A program made the position numbers and the translations under genes. This document shows positions 1 to 7,294 of a stretch of DNA of 12,956 nucleotides, piece by piece. Where the stretch lies: assembly GCA_039184055.1 (NCBI GenBank), contig JBCDBH010000157.1, forward strand, positions 1 to 12,956. The letters run 5' to 3'. Numbering within the stretch: the stretch's first letter is position 1; every line of letters begins with the position of its first letter. Origin of the DNA: JBCDBH01 sp039184055 (GTDB lineage: Bacteria > Acidobacteriota > Thermoanaerobaculia > Multivoradales > J023). The notes beneath the pieces are model-generated. The model was not told the origin of the DNA. It ran no database searches and saw only the letters and a program-made list of their open reading frames with translations.

Positions 1-378
1 ATGAACGACTATCTGCGTCGTGATCTCGGTTATGAAACCGATCTCGTGTACCGACCGCTCGAGTGGTCGGTACACCCGTGGGACTACAGCTCGCACCAAA
101 ACCAATACGTCAACATGACCGACGAGCTCCGGATCGCGATTCGTAAGAACCCGGATCTACGGGTCGTTTTTCTCTGTGGCTATTACGATTTCGCCACCCC
201 CTACTTCGATTGCGAAAACACCGTTGCCAAGCTCGGTCTCGCCCCCGAGCTCCGTGGCAACGTGACGATCGAGAACTACGAAGCCGGTCACATGATGTAC
301 GTGCGCGAGGTCGATCACGCCAAGCTCAAGGCCGATCTGGTGACGTTCATCGACGAGGCGGTATCACCTCGGAAGTAG
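1..378 (+). CDS. Peptidase S10 (serine carboxypeptidase) family protein, C-terminal fragment
   Basis: This is the last 125 residues of a serine carboxypeptidase-like (S10) alpha/beta-hydrolase that runs off the left edge; the ATG at base 1 is probably an internal Met, because the family is usually 450-500 residues long. S10 enzymes remove C-terminal residues from peptides using a Ser-Asp-His triad. The segment seen holds the last two triad positions: the Asp in GYYDFATPY (D63 of the fragment) and the His in YEAGHMMYV (H97). The serine part (usually GESYGG) would lie upstream, outside the window. The text around both motifs matches bacterial S10 homologues closely. A signal peptide, common in these secreted enzymes, cannot be judged. 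The gene ends at TAG 376-378 and converges on the YdeI-type gene. Family assignment is firm; substrate is unknown. Confidence 0.85.
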   Translation: MNDYLRRDLGYETDLVYRPLEWSVHPWDYSSHQNQYVNMTDELRIAIRKNPDLRVVFLCGYYDFATPYFDCENTVAKLGLAPELRGNVTIENYEAGHMMYVREVDHAKLKADLVTFIDEAVSPRK

Positions 379-379
379 G

Positions 380-401
380 CCTCTCGATGTACGTCGAGGG
401 A
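380..401. terminator. Small hairpin just after the S10 gene, possible weak terminator
   Basis: Bases 381-387 (CTCTCGA) can pair with 394-400 (TCGAGGG), giving seven pairs including one G-T wobble around a 6-nt loop. It starts 2 nt after the S10 stop codon, between two convergent genes, which is where a bidirectional terminator would sit. No T-run follows on either strand, so intrinsic termination would be weak. Nothing else is visible in the 95-bp gap 379-473. Confidence 0.3.
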
Positions 402-473
402 GCGAAGAGCGAGCACGCCCAGAGATGACGTGCATTTACGCGCCGTAGCCGACGGGCTGGTGAGACATGCGGG

Positions 474-980
474 CTAAAACGGTCTACCGCCCGCGTTCTT
501 GTTTGCGAGCATGAAGCCGATCATTTTCTCGGCGCGAGCGAGTCGGGTGGATTGGCGCTTGGCGGCGGCGACTTGTGCCGCGTAGCCGCGCTTTTTCCCC
601 GCGGTCAATGATGCCCATTTTTCTTGTGCAGTCTCACTCTTGTCGATGGCTTCCCGTAGCTCGTCTGGCACATCCACAAAGTCCTGGTCGGCGATGTTGA
701 ACCATATCTCGACCTCATCGCCCAGACTCAGCTCGTGTTCTTTCATAAACGCCTGCGAGATAAGCACATACCAGCGGCCTTTGGCGGGCTGTAAGGCGGC
801 CTCGATCGGTATGCCGTGTATTTCTCCGTCGATACGTAAACGAGGATATTGTTTCAATGGCAATTCGCGGCGGAGTGAATCAGGAATGAAACAAACAGTG
901 TAGAAAAGCTCCCCGCGACGATTGACGCCCATGGAATGTAGCTCGATCGTGCTGCTGCATTGGTATTGATAGAAAGACAT
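474..980 (-). CDS. YdeI/OmdA-type protein with N-terminal DUF1905 domain
   Basis: A 168-residue cytoplasmic protein with the two-part layout of the YdeI/OmpD-associated family. Residues about 5-95 fit DUF1905, a small beta-barrel-like domain; the stretch LGDEVEIWFNI near residue 86 is typical. Residues about 103-165 fit the OmdA domain, starting at VPDELREAI, followed by the conserved KKRGYAAQVAAAKR segment and the RLARAEKMIGFML helix. Members have been linked to bacteriocin or antimicrobial-peptide protection and to porin-associated phenotypes, but the biochemical role is not settled. There is no signal peptide or membrane segment. The ATG at 978-980 is chosen because the DUF1905 strand begins almost at once; no clear Shine-Dalgarno precedes it. 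It is divergent from the cytochrome gene and convergent with the S10 gene, so it is probably a single-gene unit. Confidence 0.82.
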   Translation of the reverse strand: MSFYQYQCSSTIELHSMGVNRRGELFYTVCFIPDSLRRELPLKQYPRLRIDGEIHGIPIEAALQPAKGRWYVLISQAFMKEHELSLGDEVEIWFNIADQDFVDVPDELREAIDKSETAQEKWASLTAGKKRGYAAQVAAAKRQSTRLARAEKMIGFMLANKNAGGRPF

Positions 981-1106
981 TGAAAGAAGCGTAACATGAG
1001 CGCATTGTGACGTTTCGAAGTTTGCGTCCTCATGGATGGATGCCTTGTCAAAGCGGTATGATCAAGTGCGATCCGAAACATGTATCGACCACATGGGTAC
1101 GAAGCC

Positions 1107-1111
1107 GGAGG
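1107..1111 (+). promoter_or_regulatory. Shine-Dalgarno GGAGG fixing the cytochrome start
   Basis: GGAGG lies 7 nt before the ATG at 1119. An in-frame ATG at 1080 lacks such a site and would add 13 residues in front of the signal peptide, so 1119 is the likely start. Confidence 0.75.
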
Positions 1112-1118
1112 TTCTTCT

Positions 1119-2969
1119 ATGAAACGCGCCGCGCACTTTCTCGAGCTCCATGGCAGCTATTCTTTCTATCGAGCCGTTGCAGTGGTGCTTGTCTTGCTTC
1201 CTTTTTTGGGATGTCGTCCGTACGATCCCGAGCCGACGCCACCACCTGCGGGGCTCATCGAGCTCGATGTCGGGCTCACCGAGGCGGAGCGTGCGGCGTG
1301 GCGATGGACGTCGGAAGGCAGCGATCTTTTTCCGGTGGCGATTCTGCGTGCGCTCAACGACGTGCACACCGGTAAGCCTTTTATCGAAGGGATGGATCGC
1401 TATGGCTTTTTGCCCAGCGCGGTGAGCGCCGAGAATCCCTATGGTTTGCCGGTGGGATGGGCGATCAACGTACCCGAATTCGACCTGCTCGATTTGGACT
1501 ATGTCGGGGTGAATTGCTCCGGCTGTCATACCGGGCAGATCGATTATCAAGGGGCCTCGATGCGTATCGACGGGGCACCCAATATGGCCAATATCGAAGC
1601 GTTTGGGGTGGCGGTGAAGGATTCGGTCATCGCGACGCTCGCCGATCCCGTCCAGGCGCTGCTCTTCGTGTCGCGTCTGGTGCGCCTCGAGCCACCCGAG
1701 GCCGACGGCACCCAGACCTTCAACGGCGCGCTCGACGACGATACGCGGGCGTTTCTCGAGCAAAAGGCCGAGAGGATGAGCGATCCGACCATGGAGTCGG
1801 CGGATCCGATCGCGTTCGAGATGGGCGAGTCGTTCGGCGCGATCCTGCGTGGTGAATCGGAGCCTGAGCAGGAAGCCGCCGAGCTCACCGCCCAGGAAGC
1901 GTTTGGCGCCACCGAAGCCTTCGGCCACATTCGCGATCTCTATGATTTCGTCGCCAAATACCGGGCTTTGCTCGAGAATCGTCTCCAGCTCGCCATCCGC
2001 GCGATCTACGCCATCGAGACCTCGCCCAAACCCGGGCCCGGTCGCGACGACCCCTGGGGCATCATCCGCAACCTGCTCTTTCGGACCCCGACCGAGCTCA
2101 CCGCGCCGACCAGCATTCCCCACCTCTACTACGCCCGCGAATACGGGTGGTACCACGCCGATGGCAACACCAACTCGGTGATGGAGCGCGACATCGCCCA
2201 GGCCGTCGCTCTGGGGGCGTTCGTCGACGCCGATACGCATCAATCGACCTTGTTGCCACGTCGTATCTGGGTGCTCGAAGACATGCTCGCCAAGCTCACC
2301 AGCCCAGCGTGGCCCGAAGATATTCTCGGCACGATCGATCAGGATTTGGCGGCGCGGGGCGACGAGCTCTTCCATCGCAAGATGACCGTTCCGTCGGGAT
2401 CGGCCATGGGGGGATCGGCCATGGCGGGAGCCACCGTATCGTGTGCCGACTGTCATGCCGCCTGGCAGGGTCAGCTCTTCACCCTCGATGCGATCGGTAC
2501 CGATCCCAATCGCGCCGAGAATTTCCTCCGGCCGCAAGGTGATGAAGACTTTTGGGTGGCGATTCCTCGGGCGGTCAAGAAGATCGAAGCGGTCGCCTTC
2601 GAAATCTCCGACATCTCACCCGAAGAAGCCCGCGAGCACGAGTACAACTACCCGCCCGAATGGCGTGGCACCGGCAAATACATCGCGCGACGGCTCGACG
2701 GCGTGTGGTCCACCGCGCCCTACCTGCACAACGGCTCGGTGCCCAACCTCCACGATCTCCTGCTACCGCCCGACCAGCGTCCGACCACCTTCGCTTTGGG
2801 TGATCGCAACTACGATCCGAAGAAAGTCGGCTATGTCACCGAGACCGACGATCCGATCTTCGTCTTCGACACCACCGCCAACGGCAGCGCCAACAGCGGA
2901 CACGTCTTCGGAACCGATCTGAGCGAGGAAGACCGCTGGGCTCTCGTGGAGTATTTGAAAACGTTATAA
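1119..2969 (+). CDS. RoxA/MauG-like di-haem c-type cytochrome, probable lipoprotein
   Basis: A 616-residue exported di-haem cytochrome of the cytochrome c peroxidase / MauG / RoxA superfamily. Residues 18-31 are hydrophobic and end in FLGC, so C32 is a likely lipid-modified cysteine, followed by a Pro-rich linker (residues 36-43). Two haem-binding motifs are present: CSGCH at 133-137 and CADCH at 442-446. Between them, residues 331-353 (PHLYYAREYGW, then DGNTNS) resemble the segment found between haems in RoxA-like proteins. After haem 2, the GVWSTAPYLHNGSVPNL segment and a later YDPKKVG stretch are typical of the family's C-terminal half. Relatives are peroxidases, thiol- or rubber-oxygenases or unassigned periplasmic oxidoreductases; the substrate here cannot be told. 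The 309-residue inter-haem distance is longer than in classical CcpA. An in-frame 15-bp duplication lies just before haem 2. It converges with the glycan operon 11 bp away. Confidence 0.85.
   Translation: MKRAAHFLELHGSYSFYRAVAVVLVLLPFLGCRPYDPEPTPPPAGLIELDVGLTEAERAAWRWTSEGSDLFPVAILRALNDVHTGKPFIEGMDRYGFLPSAVSAENPYGLPVGWAINVPEFDLLDLDYVGVNCSGCHTGQIDYQGASMRIDGAPNMANIEAFGVAVKDSVIATLADPVQALLFVSRLVRLEPPEADGTQTFNGALDDDTRAFLEQKAERMSDPTMESADPIAFEMGESFGAILRGESEPEQEAAELTAQEAFGATEAFGHIRDLYDFVAKYRALLENRLQLAIRAIYAIETSPKPGPGRDDPWGIIRNLLFRTPTELTAPTSIPHLYYAREYGWYHADGNTNSVMERDIAQAVALGAFVDADTHQSTLLPRRIWVLEDMLAKLTSPAWPEDILGTIDQDLAARGDELFHRKMTVPSGSAMGGSAMAGATVSCADCHAAWQGQLFTLDAIGTDPNRAENFLRPQGDEDFWVAIPRAVKKIEAVAFEISDISPEEAREHEYNYPPEWRGTGKYIARRLDGVWSTAPYLHNGSVPNLHDLLLPPDQRPTTFALGDRNYDPKKVGYVTETDDPIFVFDTTANGSANSGHVFGTDLSEEDRWALVEYLKTL
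2397..2426 (+). repeat. Two-copy 15-bp in-frame tandem repeat in the cytochrome gene
   Basis: Bases 2397-2411 and 2412-2426 match at 14 of 15 positions. They encode GSAMG then GSAMA (residues 427-436), ending six residues before the second haem motif. The near-perfect DNA identity points to a recent slippage duplication in a flexible Gly/Ser linker. Confidence 0.85.
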
Positions 2970-2980
2970 GACGTCAATCG

Positions 2981-4849
2981 CTAGCTGGCGAGGTAGCTCT
3001 CGAAGCTCGCCATCGACGCGTCGGAGGCCTGGTAGAGATCGGCCACCTGTTTGAGCACCACCGCGCGCAGCAGCATTTCGTGCGGGCGGTTGAGCCGGCG
3101 TAGGTAGGTGTTGCGGATCTTGGTATCGAGCCGGGGGATTTTCGCCACCAGGTCACGGGTGGTGACTTTGAATCGCGTAAAGGCGAGGTCGCGCAGCTTC
3201 CGCCGGCCCGGGGTGGATTGCATGGCGTCGAGACGCGCGCGCAGGGCTTGGCGATCGAGCAGATCCCAGACCGGGCTGGTGGTGTCGTCGAGCTGACGCG
3301 CGACGTGGTCGCGCACCGGGGTGTTGGTGGCGAGCAGGGCGCCAAAGCTCTCGAGGTTGTGGGTCGCCGCGAAGGGGAGGTTCCAGAGCTCGGGAAAAGC
3401 GCGGCCGGCGGCGGCGCGAAAGAGCTTCTGGTCGTGACGGTCGGCGACCGAGATCCGCTCGTGGAGGTCGAGCACGTCTTCGTCGAGCAACGGGTTGCGG
3501 TGGTCGAGAATCAGAGTTTTGAAGTAGACGGCGGTGTTGAGATACCCCTGGAGCCGATGCCGGATGTAGACCTCGTCGCCGACGTTGTTGGCCTCGCGAC
3601 CGGTGTAGGCGGCGGCGAGGCGGGCGAGCTCGGCGTCGGAGGCGGCCTGCGTGGCGCCGCGGTGCTCGGCGCGAAAGGCGCTGTCGAGCCCGGCGGGTTG
3701 GCTGGCCGAACGGATACACATCCGCAGGATGGCGAACTCGGGGCTCGACATATTGCGTCCACGGCTGAAGACCTGATCGCCACGCAGCACTCTTTTGGCC
3801 CCGGTCTTGACCAGTTCTTGCATGATCACCCATTCCCAGCCGTGAAACGCGCCGATGTCGCTGAGGCCATCGAGAATCCAGGTGAGGGTGGTGGCGTGAC
3901 GGGCGTAGTCGTCGAGCTGACGCGGAAAGAAGCGATGCTCGCTGCCGGTGTGGGCGGCGAGCCGCTGGGCGACGGCGACGTCGCTATCGTCGGAACCGGG
4001 ATCGGCGCCCCAGGTGACCGTGCGTACCTGCCCCTCACGTGCATGTGCGATCTCGCTCGCTTTGCCGAGAATCACCCGCGAGTCACGGCCACCGCTCAAG
4101 AAGACGATGTCGCTCGATGGATCGTCGTAGTTGCGTTCGACGACCCGGCGTAGGGTGGCGGCGAGCTCCTCTTCGAGCTGCTCGTAGGGATCGCCGTCGG
4201 TATGACACCGGTAGGTCCAGATCTTTTCGATCGTCGGCTCGTTGTCGGCGAGCACGAGCGCGGTGCCGCCTTCGATCCGCTGCACGCCGCGAAAGAGCGT
4301 CTGGTGCGCGAGCACGAATCCCGAGGCCATGAAGATGCCGACCGCCGCCGGATCGAAGCTACGGTCGATCCCGGGTAGGGCGAGCAGCGCTTTGACTTCG
4401 GGCGCGAAGACCAGCAGATCGTCGGTGAGCGCCCAGACGAGCGGTCGTGATGCACGTCGATCGGCGGCCAGCACGACCGGGCGTTTTTCCCCGGGGCCGA
4501 TCCACATCGACGCATAAAACCCTTTGAGACTGTCGAGCGGCCCGAGGTCGAGCGGGTCGCTTCGATCGTCGAGCTGACGCACCACGGTTTCGGGTTGCGC
4601 GCCATGCGGCAAGAGCACCCCGTCCACCAAGAGCGGCGCCGGCTCCTGCGCGTGCGGCCACGGCACCGGCTGCAGTCCGGGCATACCGATCCGGGCGACG
4701 GCGACGCCGCGTGCGAGATCGAGACGTCGTTCGACCGTCTCACCCCCGACATGCGCCAGCCGGTTCGCCATCGCGTCGAGAGTCGAGGTGGCGCGCTCAC
4801 GGTCGAGCGGTCGGGGCGTGCGCGTGACGATTCCAAAGAGTCCAGGCAT
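2981..4849 (-). CDS. Asparagine-synthase-family protein lacking the glutaminase cysteine (possible sugar amidase of the glycan operon)
   Basis: A 622-residue protein with the AsnB layout: an N-terminal Ntn glutaminase-like domain (about 1-200) and a C-terminal ATP-pyrophosphatase synthetase domain (about 225-600). The PP-loop SGGRDS is at 252-257, preceded by DIVFL, and the DDSDVA segment near 287 fits the family. Normal members start MCGI, with Cys2 as the glutaminase nucleophile; this one starts MPGLFGI, so Cys2 is Pro. The usual GDGGDELFGGY loop is also changed, to RGDQVFSRG near 356-364. AsnB relatives in polysaccharide clusters (for example WbpS in Pseudomonas O-antigen loci) amidate uronic acids. 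By analogy this protein may amidate a sugar using free ammonia, or have another ATP-dependent acyl-transfer role. It is last in the operon, 15 bp after the methyltransferase stop. Family is certain; reaction is inferred. Confidence 0.85.
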   Translation of the reverse strand: MPGLFGIVTRTPRPLDRERATSTLDAMANRLAHVGGETVERRLDLARGVAVARIGMPGLQPVPWPHAQEPAPLLVDGVLLPHGAQPETVVRQLDDRSDPLDLGPLDSLKGFYASMWIGPGEKRPVVLAADRRASRPLVWALTDDLLVFAPEVKALLALPGIDRSFDPAAVGIFMASGFVLAHQTLFRGVQRIEGGTALVLADNEPTIEKIWTYRCHTDGDPYEQLEEELAATLRRVVERNYDDPSSDIVFLSGGRDSRVILGKASEIAHAREGQVRTVTWGADPGSDDSDVAVAQRLAAHTGSEHRFFPRQLDDYARHATTLTWILDGLSDIGAFHGWEWVIMQELVKTGAKRVLRGDQVFSRGRNMSSPEFAILRMCIRSASQPAGLDSAFRAEHRGATQAASDAELARLAAAYTGREANNVGDEVYIRHRLQGYLNTAVYFKTLILDHRNPLLDEDVLDLHERISVADRHDQKLFRAAAGRAFPELWNLPFAATHNLESFGALLATNTPVRDHVARQLDDTTSPVWDLLDRQALRARLDAMQSTPGRRKLRDLAFTRFKVTTRDLVAKIPRLDTKIRNTYLRRLNRPHEMLLRAVVLKQVADLYQASDASMASFESYLAS

Positions 4850-4864
4850 GTCGTGCTCTCGTCG

Positions 4865-5794
4865 TCAGGCGTCGCGCCGCGCCAAGACGGAAAGGGCGGT
4901 CCGCACACGCAACGTCGCGGCGACCCGTTCGCCGGCGCGCAACAAGGGGTAGGGCAAGGCGTCACCCTTGGGGAGAAAGCGATACGGTCGCAAGCCTTCG
5001 TGGACCTCGAGCACGCGAAGCCCGGCATCCTCGAGCAGACGCGACAGACCCCGTGCCGAGAAGTAGAAGAGGTGCGAGTCGTTCATCGTCGAGCCGCGTT
5101 TGATCTGCTCCTTGATCGCCAGGAGATTCGGTACTTCGATGAGCAAGAGGCCAGGCGTGTTGAGGTGCGGGAGGAGATCGTGCAGCGTCGCCTTGGGATC
5201 GAGCAGGTGCTCGAAGACCATGTGGCTGACGATGACGTCGAACCGTTCGTTGGCGAAGCCGGGGTCGTCGATCAGCCCTTGATGAACCGGAATGCCGTAT
5301 TTGTCGGTGACGAAATGCGCCAGGTCGCGGTTGATTTCGAGACCGTGCACGTCGAATCCGGCGTCGCGGGCGGCGAGCAAGAAGCCACCGGCGCCACAGC
5401 CGAAATCGAAGAATCGTTTACCGATATCTTGCGTGTGTCGTTTGAGCGCCCGCATCATGAAGCGGTAGTGACGTTGCCGCTTGGGGCGGATCGCCTTCTC
5501 GGCGTCGGGAAGGATCTTGTCCTCGTATTTCGCCAGGCGCTCGTCGGGGGGCACGCGCGGGTTGCGCATCACGACGTCGCACGAACAGCAGTGCTCGTAG
5601 TGAATGTACTCACCCTTGGCGAAGAGCGCCGGGACGCGAGAATAGTGCCGCATCTCGGGATCGCCACAGACCGGGCACGCGTGGAGATACTCGAGCAACG
5701 AGGCGCGTACCCCGGCGCTGGTGTAACGCGTCTCGTCAGAAGGCGTCGACGACGTCGAAGGCTGTGATGTTTGTGAGTACGCGGTGTCGGTCAC
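4865..5794 (-). CDS. Class I SAM-dependent methyltransferase with N-terminal zinc-ribbon-like motif
   Basis: A 309-residue soluble methyltransferase. After a Ser/Thr-rich tail (1-28) it has two Cys pairs, C40-x2-C43 and C69-x2-C72, likely a zinc-binding knuckle as in many methyltransferases of surface-polysaccharide loci. The SAM-binding motif I, FFDFGCGAGGF, is at 128-138, with an acidic loop residue at GLEIN (E153). A later MVFEHLLDP stretch matches the post-motif region of the Methyltransf_23-like group. The natural substrate in such loci is usually a nucleotide-bound or lipid-linked sugar. The start is GTG at 5792-5794, which overlaps the flippase stop by 4 nt (GTGA) and has GGAG 7 nt upstream. 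Context suggests it decorates the glycan built by the operon; the methylated position is unknown. Confidence 0.85.
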   Translation of the reverse strand: MTDTAYSQTSQPSTSSTPSDETRYTSAGVRASLLEYLHACPVCGDPEMRHYSRVPALFAKGEYIHYEHCCSCDVVMRNPRVPPDERLAKYEDKILPDAEKAIRPKRQRHYRFMMRALKRHTQDIGKRFFDFGCGAGGFLLAARDAGFDVHGLEINRDLAHFVTDKYGIPVHQGLIDDPGFANERFDVIVSHMVFEHLLDPKATLHDLLPHLNTPGLLLIEVPNLLAIKEQIKRGSTMNDSHLFYFSARGLSRLLEDAGLRVLEVHEGLRPYRFLPKGDALPYPLLRAGERVAATLRVRTALSVLARRDA

Positions 5795-7287
5795 GTTTGG
5801 TCTCCACGTGGCAAATCTTTGTTTCGCAACCGCTTGGCGGCGTCGACAAAGGTGGCGATCTCATCGGCGCGAAGAAAACCCATCATACCGAGCAGGGCGG
5901 GGAAGACGAGTAGGGCCATACCCAGATGCCAGAGGCTGGTGAGCCACAGCCCGGCCGTGGGCTCGAGCGTCACGGCGAGCGTGTAGGTGATGCCACCGGC
6001 GATCGCGATCCGCACGAGTCGCCCCCATTCGTAGGGCGCGGGGTGAAAGCGGGCGCTGGTGATCGACGTCGCGGCGGCGAGAAAGGTGAACGACGCGACC
6101 GTCGACCAGGTCGCGCCCATCATGCCGAACCGTGGCACGACGATCAGGTTGAGACCGAGATTGAGCGCCGCCGCGATGGTCGAGAAGATCGGCAGATAAC
6201 GGGTGAGCTTGGCGAGGTGCACCCCGGTCGCCATGCAGTAGTGGATGCCGCCGAGCGCGTAGGCGAGCGCCACCGGGGGCACCACGCGATAGGCCTCGTC
6301 GTAGCCCTCGGCGGTCATTGCCGGCAGCAGCGTCCGCGCGAGCAGCGACAGGCCGAGCACGCCGAGCGTGGTGACGACACACAGCCAGGTGAGCGTGGTG
6401 GCGTAGGTGTGTTCGTGGCCCTCGCGGCGGCTGATCGAAAAGGAAAAGGCTGGCCAGGCGAGCTGGAACGGCCACACCACCGCCATGTGGAGCACCATGC
6501 CGACCTTGTAGCCGACCCCGTAGACGGCCACCTCTTCGAGGCTGCGGAACGCCTTGAGCACCCAGCGATCCGAGAGCCCGGTCACCCAGCCGGCGAGCAT
6601 CGCCGGGATCAACAGCGTGCCGAAGGTCAACATCGGTCGCACCAGGCGACGATTGATCACCAGTCGAAGCTGATTGCGAGCCAGGAAGAACGCCACCGGC
6701 ACGAGTAGACCCTGGGCGATCAGATTGCCCCACAGCACACCGAACACACCGAGCTCGAAGACCACCACCAGCGTAACGTTGAGCAGGCCGGCGATCACGA
6801 ATTGCACCAGGCTCAGGGCGCTGTAGATCGCCGCCTTTTCACGGGCGCGAAAGCTCGCCAAGGCCAGGGTCAGCAGACTCTGCATGAGGCCCGAGAAGAG
6901 CATCAGACGGATCATCGTCGCCGAATCGGGCAGGCCGATCAGCGTCTCGCCCAGCCAATGCCCGGCAAACGCCAGCGCGGCCACGCCGAGGCCGAGCACG
7001 GGCAGATCCATGAGCACCGCCGTGCCCAAGATGGTGCGTTTGTCCTCGTCTGATTCGGCGTCGCGGTGATAACACTTGGTGATCGCCGACGGCAGACCGA
7101 GCAACAGCACACCGAAAAGCACCGCCGACAACGCGTTGAGCAGCTCGAGCGCGCCGTATTCCGCCGGCGGGATATAGCGGGTGTAGACCGGCAGCAGCAG
7201 AAAGGCCAGGCCCTTCTGGGCAAACGCCGCGGCGGCGTAGAGGCCGCTCGCCCCGACCACGCGTTTGACGTCGGAGAGTCCGCTCAC
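5791..7287 (-). CDS. Wzx-type oligosaccharide flippase (MOP superfamily membrane protein)
   Basis: A 498-residue integral membrane protein with about 12-14 hydrophobic segments along its whole length. The N-terminus (GASGLYAAAAFAQKGLAFLL, residues 12-31) followed by LPVYTRYIPPAEYGALELL has the typical flippase pattern of a first helix and then a YTR...EYG turn. The LSDRW motif at 238-242 and AVYGVGYKVG near 254-263 are standard in the polysaccharide-biosynthesis branch. The protein would move undecaprenyl-diphosphate-linked oligosaccharide across the inner membrane. The start is GTG at 7285-7287, 7 bp after the glycosyltransferase stop; I see no good Shine-Dalgarno, so translation is probably coupled. 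It overlaps the methyltransferase start by 4 nt. It is consistent with a Wzx pathway, since no ABC exporter of the Wzm/Wzt type is present. Confidence 0.9.
   Translation of the reverse strand: MSGLSDVKRVVGASGLYAAAAFAQKGLAFLLLPVYTRYIPPAEYGALELLNALSAVLFGVLLLGLPSAITKCYHRDAESDEDKRTILGTAVLMDLPVLGLGVAALAFAGHWLGETLIGLPDSATMIRLMLFSGLMQSLLTLALASFRAREKAAIYSALSLVQFVIAGLLNVTLVVVFELGVFGVLWGNLIAQGLLVPVAFFLARNQLRLVINRRLVRPMLTFGTLLIPAMLAGWVTGLSDRWVLKAFRSLEEVAVYGVGYKVGMVLHMAVVWPFQLAWPAFSFSISRREGHEHTYATTLTWLCVVTTLGVLGLSLLARTLLPAMTAEGYDEAYRVVPPVALAYALGGIHYCMATGVHLAKLTRYLPIFSTIAAALNLGLNLIVVPRFGMMGATWSTVASFTFLAAATSITSARFHPAPYEWGRLVRIAIAGGITYTLAVTLEPTAGLWLTSLWHLGMALLVFPALLGMMGFLRADEIATFVDAAKRLRNKDLPRGDQT
5802..5805 (-). 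promoter_or_regulatory. Shine-Dalgarno GGAG for the methyltransferase GTG start
   Basis: On the minus strand GGAG ends 7 nt before the GTG at 5794 and lies inside the flippase gene. It supports this GTG rather than a later in-frame start, despite the overlap with the upstream gene. Confidence 0.6.
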
Positions 7288-7294
7288 GGTTCGA

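Noticed and set aside
981..1118. A perfect TTGACA on the minus strand (1046-1051) and TATGAT on the plus strand (1057-1062) in the divergent gap
   Set aside because: Neither has a partner hexamer at 16-18 bp. The region must hold promoters for both divergent genes, but I cannot place them from these boxes.
1062..2537. A long open frame of 491 codons on the minus strand opposite the cytochrome gene
   Set aside because: It mirrors the codon pattern of a strongly supported gene in high-GC DNA, its translation is rich in Arg/Gly/His without any domain I know, and it overlaps the cytochrome coding region almost fully. It is a shadow frame.
2970..2980. A terminator in the 11-bp convergent gap between the cytochrome and the AsnB-like gene
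   Set aside because: No stem with a T-run is visible; the GCTAGC palindrome at 2980-2985 is too short. The two transcripts probably overlap.
3218..5767. Long plus-strand open frames opposite the AsnB-like and methyltransferase genes (311 and 390 codons)
   Set aside because: Their translations are low-complexity Arg/Val/Glu/Gly strings with no family motif, while the minus-strand frames have clear domains. They come from codon bias.
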